Positions 5,860 through 11,518 of a stretch of DNA of 13,363 nucleotides are shown here, one piece after another. The DNA is from UBA8337 sp049889915 (lineage in GTDB: Bacteria; Pseudomonadota; Alphaproteobacteria; RS24), in NCBI GenBank assembly GCA_049889915.1, contig JBMHCM010000102.1, positions 1-13,363 on the forward strand, in the 5' to 3' direction. The stretch's first letter is position 1; every line of letters starts with the position of its first letter. The translations under genes were made by a program, and so were the position numbers. The notes beneath the pieces are model-generated. The model was not told the origin of the DNA. It saw only the letters and a program-made list of their open reading frames with translations, and ran no database searches.

Positions 5860-7071
5860 CTACTTGTCGGAAAGTTTATCCTGTGCCACCCAAAAGGCAA
5901 GCAAAGCCCCGACCAGCAAAAATATTTGTCCCGCCTCGGCCAAAGCGGCAAAGCCGATACCGGCGTCCAACGCCATGCCGAACAGAACCGGTGATGCAGC
6001 AGTCGAGGTAATGACGATGGGCGAGGTCAGCGAGCGAATGGCGCCCAAATGTTTGGTGCCGAACATTTCCGGCCACAGCCCACCGCTTATCGGCCCGGCT
6101 GTGCCAAGATTAATCCCGATCAAAGCCATATAAACAAAAGGCGTGGCGGCACCGAACAAGTCTTCCGGCAGCACAATCAGCCCGAAGGCCAGAATCAGCG
6201 GAATGGCACTGAACGGCATCAGCTTGCGGGCCGACAGACGATCGATCAGCGGGCCAGTTATCAATGAGGTGGTGACTTTAAAAAATGCATAAAGGGTGAA
6301 GGCCGCCGCCAAGGCTTCCAAAGACCAATTGCGGGTCTCAGCCAAATGCACTTGATGAAAAAACACGCCGGTCAGTAAAAATGGTGGCGCCAGATACAAA
6401 GGCAGCACCATATAAAAACGCTTATCGCGCAACATGGCGGCGCGGTCGCTGTCAGCGGCTTCGGTCGCCGCCTCGGCTTCAGTATTGCCTTGCGGCTCAT
6501 GGCCCGCCAACAATGTTTGCAGCGGCATGGCGATAAGCAGCAAAACAGCGGCATAGACCAGCCAGCTTTGCTGCCAGCCCAAAAGCGCGATGGCCGTTAC
6601 CGCCATCAGCGGAAAGAACCCCTCAAACCCGGCATAGCCCAATTGCACCATCGATACGGCTTGGCCACGATTTTTATCGAATGCGCGCCCGGCCGATGTC
6701 ATGCCGGTATGGCTCGACAGGCCTTGGCCAAATTGGCGCAACATAAACAGCGCAATGAACAATACGACAATGTGGCTGCTCAGCCCCATGACGATGCACC
6801 CCAGTGCCAAGCCCGCCAGCACAAACAGGGTGAAACGCCGCAACGGCCAACTGTCGATAAAGCGACCGCTATAAACCATGACGAAAGCACTGAGCAGTGT
6901 CGCCGCCGAGTAAAGCGCCCCGAAACCGGCATTGCTCAAGTCAAAGGCGTCGCGGATTTCATTGCTGTAAAGCGCGATGAAAAAGGTCTGCCCGAAATTG
7001 GACAGACCCATCATGAAAAAGCCGAACAGCAAGAATTGCCAATGGCGGCGGATAAAGGCGAAATATGTCAT
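5860..7071 (-). CDS. Major facilitator superfamily (MFS) transporter
   Basis: A 403-residue inner-membrane transporter with about twelve hydrophobic segments in two six-helix halves. The loop after helix 2 carries the motif-A-like GRFIDSWPLRR (69-79), and the second half repeats it as GPLIDRLSARK (273-283). The halves are joined by a cytoplasmic acidic linker (about 191-213, rich in Glu, Ala and Asp). The substrate is not evident. No Shine-Dalgarno sequence precedes the ATG and no better in-frame start exists upstream, so translation may depend on the preceding DksA-like gene, 39 bp away. The Nudix gene follows after 18 bp. An operon of regulator, transporter and hydrolase is inferred from spacing and strand only. 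Confidence 0.9.
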   Translation of the reverse strand: MTYFAFIRRHWQFLLFGFFMMGLSNFGQTFFIALYSNEIRDAFDLSNAGFGALYSAATLLSAFVMVYSGRFIDSWPLRRFTLFVLAGLALGCIVMGLSSHIVVLFIALFMLRQFGQGLSSHTGMTSAGRAFDKNRGQAVSMVQLGYAGFEGFFPLMAVTAIALLGWQQSWLVYAAVLLLIAMPLQTLLAGHEPQGNTEAEAATEAADSDRAAMLRDKRFYMVLPLYLAPPFLLTGVFFHQVHLAETRNWSLEALAAAFTLYAFFKVTTSLITGPLIDRLSARKLMPFSAIPLILAFGLIVLPEDLFGAATPFVYMALIGINLGTAGPISGGLWPEMFGTKHLGAIRSLTSPIVITSTAASPVLFGMALDAGIGFAALAEAGQIFLLVGALLAFWVAQDKLSDK

Positions 7072-7090
7072 GCACGCTAGATAGAGGGGT

Positions 7091-7104
7091 GCCGCCCATG
7101 CGGC
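7091..7104 (-). other. Hairpin between the DksA-like and MFS genes
   Basis: On the minus strand GCCGC-ATGG-GCGGC forms a five-pair GC stem with a four-base loop in the 39-bp gap. No U-tract follows it, so it is not a standard terminator. It lies where the missing ribosome site of the MFS gene would be approached. Confidence 0.4.
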
Positions 7105-7110
7105 AAGCTT

Positions 7111-7437
7111 TTACCTCGCATGTCCGATACAAAAAGGCGTGGCGGCATCCAGCGCCAAACGCTCCGGTTCGACCGCCTCGCCGCAAGTCACGCAATAGCC
7201 ATATTCACCATCTTCCAACCGGCTGAGCGCCGCATTGATAAGCTGAATATCGCGCTGACGCCGCCGCCGCGTCTCTTCTGCCATGGCTTGCTGCTGCATC
7301 GCATCCATGCGTGACAAACGCCCCTGCTGGGTCTGGTCGAGCGCAACCGACGCGCTGTCAGCATCAACACTGGCCATTAGGCCCTCAATCTCGGCCCGCA
7401 TAGCCAGCAATTTCGCTCTAATCTCTTCGTCAGTCAT
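7111..7437 (-). CDS. DksA/TraR-family zinc-finger protein
   Basis: A 108-residue protein of the DksA/TraR type, which binds the secondary channel of RNA polymerase and tunes initiation. Residues 1-72 are mostly helical and would form the coiled coil (LLAMRAEIEGL, then SRMDAMQQQAMAEETRRRRQRD). The C-terminal finger is GEYGYCVTCGEAVEPERL...TPFCIGHAR. Its metal ligands would be Cys82, Cys85, Cys103 and His106, where most family members have a fourth cysteine. It is shorter than E. coli DksA (151 residues) and lacks the DxxDxA tip exactly, so it is a DksA-like paralogue and not necessarily DksA itself. The start codon lies in a 13-bp tandem duplication and has no clear Shine-Dalgarno. It is divergent from the CoA-transferase gene. 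Confidence 0.87.
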   Translation of the reverse strand: MTDEEIRAKLLAMRAEIEGLMASVDADSASVALDQTQQGRLSRMDAMQQQAMAEETRRRRQRDIQLINAALSRLEDGEYGYCVTCGEAVEPERLALDAATPFCIGHAR

Positions 7438-7450
7438 TGATTTCTGCCAT
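7430..7450 (-). CDS. Possible six-codon upstream ORF overlapping the DksA-like start
   Basis: The upstream copy of the 13-bp duplication carries its own ATG (7448-7450) in another frame. It encodes MAEIND and stops at a TGA (7430-7432) a few bases inside the DksA-like gene. It has no strong ribosome site of its own, so translation is unproven. It could couple or compete with initiation at the real start. Confidence 0.25.
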   Translation of the reverse strand: MAEIND

Positions 7451-7460
7451 TGATTTCTGC
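7435..7460. repeat. Perfect 13-bp tandem duplication at the DksA-like start codon
   Basis: CATTGATTTCTGC is present twice without spacing (7435-7447 and 7448-7460, plus strand). On the minus strand each copy ends in ATG, so the gene has two ATGs 13 bases apart in different frames. Confidence 0.9.
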
Positions 7461-7489
7461 GCGCGCCTTCGATTAGCTTACTGGCAAAT

Positions 7490-7495
7490 AGGAGA
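7490..7495 (+). promoter_or_regulatory. Ribosome binding site that sets the CoA-transferase start
   Basis: AGGAGA stands seven bases before the ATG at 7503. An open frame continues upstream to 7437 but has no comparable site and would overlap the divergent gene's start. Confidence 0.7.
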
Positions 7496-7502
7496 CGTGA
7501 CT

Positions 7503-8711
7503 ATGCTCGAAGGCATTAAAGTAATTGAAATGGCAACCTATATCGCCGCCCCCTCAGCCGGTGGCATTATGGCCGATTGGGGTGCTGACGTGATTAAGAT
7601 TGAGCCGCTGGGCGGCTGCCCGATGCGGAAATTTTACGCCAGCGCAATGACCGATGATTATCCGGACAATCCGGTCTCTGCCCTCGACAATCGCGGCAAG
7701 CGGGCCATTGCCGTCAATACCGGCACGGAAGAAGGGCGCGCCATCGTCCGCAAGCTGGTTGAAGACGCCGATGTGTTTTTGACCAATGTGCGCCCCGGCC
7801 AATTGAAGCAACAAGGCTTGGATTATGACGCGCTGAAAACCGTCAATCCGAAATTGGTTTATGCCAGCGTCACCGGCTTCGGCTTGGAAGGCGACGAGGC
7901 CGACAAGCCGGGCTTTGACACGGCGGCCTTTAACGCCAAGTCGGGCTTTGGTTGGATTATGACGCCGAAAGGCGCCTCCCCCGCCCCCTTGCGCACCGCT
8001 GCCGGTGACCATATTACCGGCATCGCGACGGCCAGTGGCATTTTGGCCGCGCTTTTGAAAGCGCAACGCACCGGCGAGGGCGAACTGGTGGAAAGCTCGC
8101 TGGTCCGCTCAGCCGCTTATGCAGTCGGCTGCGATTTTGGCACCTGGTTGCGCTATGACCGGATTGCCCGCTCGCGGCCGCGCGAGGCAGCGATTGTCGC
8201 CATTAATAATTACTACATGACCAAGGATGAATGCTGGCTGTTCCTCAACGGTCGCCCCGGTGAGCCGGATTGGCCGGATGTCGCCCGCGCCATTGGTCGC
8301 GAAGATTTCATTGACGATGAACGGTTCGGCAGCCTGCGCGACCGACGCCGCAATGGCGAGGCCCTCATCGCGCTGATTGATGAGGCTTTCGCGCAAAAGA
8401 CTCTCGATGAATGGAAGCCGATTTTGGACGACGCCAATCTGATTTGGTCGCCGGTGCAAAGTTTTGAGCAATCCTTCAACGACCCGCAAATGCATGCGGC
8501 CGGGGTGTTTGTTGACCAGCCGAAATCAGACGGCAGTTCGTATAAAAACATCGCCTCGCCCATTCGCTTCCGTACCGAAAGCACGGACCCGAAAGGCCCG
8601 CTGCCGGAAATCGGACAGCATACGCTGAGCGTGTTGCAGGATGCCGGTTTCGATGAAGAGACTTGCGCCGCTTATCTCGACAATAAGGTTATTGGCCAGT
8701 TTGAAGGCTGA
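7503..8711 (+). CDS. CaiB/BaiF family (family III) CoA-transferase
   Basis: A 402-residue cytoplasmic enzyme of the family III acyl-CoA transferases, which move CoA between carboxylic acids and include formyl-CoA transferase, carnitine CoA-transferase and alpha-methylacyl-CoA racemase. The N-terminal LEGIKVIEMATYIAAPSAGGIMADWGADVIKIEP is the classic start of the family. LDNRGKRAIAVN (61-72), the NVRPGQL segment (95-101) and PGFDTAAFNAKSGF (136-149) follow in order. Asp169, in RTAAGDHITGIA, is at the expected place of the catalytic aspartate. The substrate pair cannot be read from the sequence. The ATG is fixed by its ribosome site. Its last 23 bp overlap the 3' end of the convergent MATE gene. 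It is divergent from the DksA-like gene, with 65 bp between the starts. Confidence 0.93.
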   Translation: MLEGIKVIEMATYIAAPSAGGIMADWGADVIKIEPLGGCPMRKFYASAMTDDYPDNPVSALDNRGKRAIAVNTGTEEGRAIVRKLVEDADVFLTNVRPGQLKQQGLDYDALKTVNPKLVYASVTGFGLEGDEADKPGFDTAAFNAKSGFGWIMTPKGASPAPLRTAAGDHITGIATASGILAALLKAQRTGEGELVESSLVRSAAYAVGCDFGTWLRYDRIARSRPREAAIVAINNYYMTKDECWLFLNGRPGEPDWPDVARAIGREDFIDDERFGSLRDRRRNGEALIALIDEAFAQKTLDEWKPILDDANLIWSPVQSFEQSFNDPQMHAAGVFVDQPKSDGSSYKNIASPIRFRTESTDPKGPLPEIGQHTLSVLQDAGFDEETCAAYLDNKVIGQFEG

Positions 8712-10032
8712 GCGCGCTGCGCTTATCAAGCTGGCGATAGCGCCAAATCACCATGGCAAACGGCACGAAAGTGCCGAGAATAACGCCGTCTGCCAGCCCC
8801 ATAGCACCGCGCCCAAGCGGGAAAATGGCGATATAAGCCAGCGGTATCATAACAATGCCATAGGCGATAAAATGGATGAAGGTCGGCGCCCATGTATCGC
8901 CACGGGCTCGCAAAGACATGGCCAACAAAGATTGGCCGGTGTCGAAAATCAGCGCGATGGACACCCAAGCGATCATCGCCGCCGCCAGACCGACCACTTG
9001 CGCATCCGTGCTGAAAAAGGCGGCGACCGGTTCGGCAAAAATCCACATCAGCAATGTGCCGATAAACATCACACCGCTTTGCAAGGTCAGCCCGACCCAA
9101 GCCCAACGGGTGACGCCCTGCACATCACCGGCACCATGCGCATTACCGACACTGACCGAGGTTGCTACGCCAAAGCCCAGCCCCATCATAAAAAATAGCG
9201 CGAAGACATTGATCATAATCACATGCGCTGCCACCGCCGCCGTACCGAGGAAACCGGCAAACAAAACCAGCGCATTAAAAGCACCGTTTTCCAACCCCAT
9301 GGAAAGACCGGATGCATAGCCGATGCGGCGCAAATCGCGCCCCTTGCCCCATGAGAATTTTGGCAAGGTGACGCCGTATTTGGCGCGGTCGAGGAAGAAA
9401 TAGACATAGGACAAAATCGCCACCACTTGCGCGCACCGGACGATAAATGTCGCCCAAATGGAGCCTTCGGCGCCCATCTCCGGCAGGCCATACATGCCAT
9501 AGACCAATATGTAATTGGCAAAGATGTTGACGATATTGGCGGCAATCATAATCACCATGCCGGGCCGTGGGTTGCGAATACCCTCTAAGAAAAATCCGGT
9601 CGTCATGTGAATGGCGGCCAGCGGCAAGCTCAAGCCGGCAATGATGGAAATACGTCCGCCCTGCGCCGCCAATTCCGGGTCTTGGCCGCTGAGCAGCAAC
9701 CAGAATTCACCGAAATAACAAAAGGCGAAACCGATAAGCCCCAGCACCACCGCCATCGGCCACGCCAGTGCCAACACCTCGCCGGTCTGATCATATTGCT
9801 TGGCCCCAAAGCGATTGGAGACCAGCACCGAGGTGCCCATCAACATGCCGATGAGAATTAGGATGTAAATATTGCTCGGCACCATGCCGATGCCGAGATA
9901 GGCCAAATGCTCAGAGGCATAGCGCCCGACCATGACCGTATCGGTAATGCCGAGCGTCAGAATGCCGACCCGTGAAATAACCACCGGCCATGCCAGATTA
10001 CCCAGCGTCTTGATTTCCTCCCACAAACGCAT
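8689..10032 (-). CDS. MATE-family efflux transporter
   Basis: A 447-residue inner-membrane antiporter with about twelve hydrophobic segments in two MatE halves, expected to export drugs or cationic metabolites using a Na+ or H+ gradient. First-half marks include AWPVVISRVG (14-23), ITDTVMVGRYAS (29-40), GTSVLVSNRFGA (66-77) and LEGIRNPRPGM (149-159). In the second half, GLENGAFNALVLFAGFLG (246-263) leads to ATSVSVGNAHGAGD (290-303), which is highly typical. The ATG lies 7 bp beyond the nitroreductase TGA and has no Shine-Dalgarno site, so it is probably translated by coupling. Its 3' end overlaps the CoA-transferase gene by 23 bp, so the last residues are coded opposite that gene's tail. The cargo is unknown. 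Confidence 0.93.
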   Translation of the reverse strand: MRLWEEIKTLGNLAWPVVISRVGILTLGITDTVMVGRYASEHLAYLGIGMVPSNIYILILIGMLMGTSVLVSNRFGAKQYDQTGEVLALAWPMAVVLGLIGFAFCYFGEFWLLLSGQDPELAAQGGRISIIAGLSLPLAAIHMTTGFFLEGIRNPRPGMVIMIAANIVNIFANYILVYGMYGLPEMGAEGSIWATFIVRCAQVVAILSYVYFFLDRAKYGVTLPKFSWGKGRDLRRIGYASGLSMGLENGAFNALVLFAGFLGTAAVAAHVIMINVFALFFMMGLGFGVATSVSVGNAHGAGDVQGVTRWAWVGLTLQSGVMFIGTLLMWIFAEPVAAFFSTDAQVVGLAAAMIAWVSIALIFDTGQSLLAMSLRARGDTWAPTFIHFIAYGIVMIPLAYIAIFPLGRGAMGLADGVILGTFVPFAMVIWRYRQLDKRSALSLQTGQ

Positions 10033-10039
10033 CGGGCGG

Positions 10040-10573
10040 TCAGACGCTCAAGCCATAGTGCACGATATCGTCAAGCTGCGGGCGCGGCCTGTCGGTCGGC
10101 GCCTCCTGCGCCGTGCCGATATAGATGAAACCGGCAATCTCATCATCCGCGTCACCGCCCAGTGCAGCCCGCACCTCAGGCGCATAAGCGCTGGTACCGG
10201 TCAGCCATTGCGCGGCAAAGCCTTGCGCCTGCGCCGCCGTCAGCAAGTTCATGCAGGCGGCGCCGGCAGAGAGAATTTGTTCGCTGCGCGGAATTTTCGG
10301 ATGCGCTTTCGGCGCCGCCAAAACAGCCACCACACAGGGCGCGCGCTCAAAATGCTCGGCCACGCTTTCATCATCCAAAGCTTCGGCCGCAATGCGCCCT
10401 AAAGCGCCGCGGCTCGGCCCTTCCAAAACCACAAAGCGCCATGGCGACAGCTTGCCATGGTCAGGCACGCGGGCAGCCACCGTCAGCAATTCGCGCAACA
10501 TGGCGGCTGACGGGCCGGGCGTCGTCATATTGCGTGCCAAAACCGACCGACGGGTTTTCAAAAATTCCAGCAT
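10040..10573 (-). CDS. Nitroreductase-family protein, YdjA-like
   Basis: A 177-residue FMN-dependent oxidoreductase of the short YdjA type, usually a homodimer that reduces nitro compounds or similar acceptors with NAD(P)H. The FMN-binding RRS (8-10) is followed by RVPDHGKLSPWRFVVLEG (35-52), then EQILSAGAACMNLLTAAQAQGFAAQW (98-123) and GFIYIGTA (148-155), which align in order with E. coli YdjA (183 residues). The natural substrate is not known for this branch. An AGGA lies about ten bases before the ATG, so the ribosome site is only fair. The gene is immediately upstream of the MATE exporter, with 7 bp between them. Pairing a reductase with an efflux pump might serve detoxification, but that is inferred from position only. 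Confidence 0.9.
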   Translation of the reverse strand: MLEFLKTRRSVLARNMTTPGPSAAMLRELLTVAARVPDHGKLSPWRFVVLEGPSRGALGRIAAEALDDESVAEHFERAPCVVAVLAAPKAHPKIPRSEQILSAGAACMNLLTAAQAQGFAAQWLTGTSAYAPEVRAALGGDADDEIAGFIYIGTAQEAPTDRPRPQLDDIVHYGLSV

Positions 10574-10639
10574 TGCCCTGTGTCCTGTTTTATGTCCTAG
10601 ATTGAGCCATAGGTTCTGAATTTGGCTTATCGCCGCGCT

Positions 10640-11518
10640 ATGGCAAAGTCAATCAGACAGAATAACAATAAAAAAACGTCTATGTCCGCGCCTCACCTTC
10701 ACTGCCTCATCTACATCGCTTTGCTGTTAAGTCCATGCGCGGCCGGGGCCAGTGCGTGGCTGCCGCACGAAAATGAATTGAAAATTACTCTCAGCCGGTT
10801 TGACGGCGAAACCGCCTTGCATGTGCCGGACAGCCCGCAAAAGCTGACCATTGACGATCATTATCGTGGCATCTTGCTGGAATATGGGCTGAGCCGAAAA
10901 TTGGCCGTCACCGGCAAGCTGGCCGCATCGCGCTTCCAATTGCACCCGCATGTCATTAAGCGCGACCTCGCCATGTTCGGCATAATGGGTGATGCACCAA
11001 GTTTGGCGACCGGCTTACTGCCGCCCTATCTGTTCAAGCTGTTGGATAATCTTTTGCCCAATTGGCACCTGCATCGGGAAAAACAAGCCAGCCTGCATAT
11101 TGGCTATGAACACCGCCGCAGTGACGCATCGAGTGACGCATCGAGTGGCGCATCGGTTGACGGATATTTCATCGGCTTTGCCATGGCCGATAAGATTAGC
11201 AGCAAGCGGTGGTATCTGATGCAGCAGCTTGAAAGCATTGAGACCCGCCTGCCCCAAGCAACCGAGCAGCAAACGCAATATGATGCGGCACTGGGCTATG
11301 GCAGTTGGCAAATCGGCTCACGGGCCGAACAATTTCGCGACACGGCCGGCCATTATATCAGCCTTAGTCTCAGCGTCAGGCTGCGATACAAACCGAAGGG
11401 CGCCGCGTGGGAGGTAACATTAGGGCGCGGCAAACGGCGCATCGGCCGGGCCGCTTTTCCGCAAGGATTACTGGAGCGCGGACGCATTTGGTCGGTTGAG
11501 ATACAGCGGCGCTTTTAA
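10640..11518 (+). CDS. Exported protein of unknown family, possible outer-membrane beta-barrel
   Basis: I do not recognise this 292-residue protein. An N-terminal signal sequence is visible: a lysine/arginine-rich start (MAKSIRQNNNKK), a hydrophobic core (CLIYIALLL) and an ASA cleavage site at 37-39. The cysteine in LLSPCAAG does not fit a lipobox, so a lipoprotein is unlikely. The rest shows alternating patterns such as HYISLSLSVRLRY (238-250) and a C-terminal phenylalanine after IWSVEIQRR, as in outer-membrane barrels. Residues 161-172 are SDASSDASSGAS, coded by a 12-bp repeat. Neither candidate ATG (10640 or 10682) has a Shine-Dalgarno site; 10640 is preferred for its charged signal N-region, while 10682 would leave an AT-rich leader. 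The stop shares a TTAA with that of thrS. Confidence 0.7.
   Translation: MAKSIRQNNNKKTSMSAPHLHCLIYIALLLSPCAAGASAWLPHENELKITLSRFDGETALHVPDSPQKLTIDDHYRGILLEYGLSRKLAVTGKLAASRFQLHPHVIKRDLAMFGIMGDAPSLATGLLPPYLFKLLDNLLPNWHLHREKQASLHIGYEHRRSDASSDASSGASVDGYFIGFAMADKISSKRWYLMQQLESIETRLPQATEQQTQYDAALGYGSWQIGSRAEQFRDTAGHYISLSLSVRLRYKPKGAAWEVTLGRGKRRIGRAAFPQGLLERGRIWSVEIQRRF
11120..11155 (+). repeat. In-frame 12-bp tandem repeat, three copies
   Basis: AGTGACGCATCG occurs at 11120-11131 and 11132-11143, then with one change as AGTGGCGCATCG at 11144-11155. It encodes SDAS, SDAS and SGAS in the exported protein. The unit length is a multiple of three, so copy number could change without breaking the frame. 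Confidence 0.9.

Noticed and set aside
5143..5994. 283-codon plus-strand open frame over the Nudix and MFS genes
   Set aside because: It crosses two genes with clear motifs on the other strand and its product is rich in His, Gln and Arg as expected of antisense reading.
6490..7080. 196-codon plus-strand open frame over the MFS gene
   Set aside because: It is antisense to transmembrane helices; the highly charged Gln/His/Arg-rich product is typical of shadow frames.
7437..7502. Longer N-terminus for the CoA-transferase
   Set aside because: The family begins at LEGIKVIEMA and the ATG at 7503 has a good ribosome site; the extra 22 codons would overlap the divergent gene's start and match no family feature.
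8711..8745. Two small stems (AGCGC-GCT-GCGCT and TGGCG-ATAG-CGCCA) after the CoA-transferase stop as a terminator
   Set aside because: Neither is followed by a T-run in either direction and both lie within MATE coding sequence, so coding constraint or chance explains them as well.
10730..10745. Lipoprotein signal in the exported protein (LLSPCAAG)
   Set aside because: Proline directly before the cysteine does not fit the lipobox, and a normal ASA cleavage site follows.
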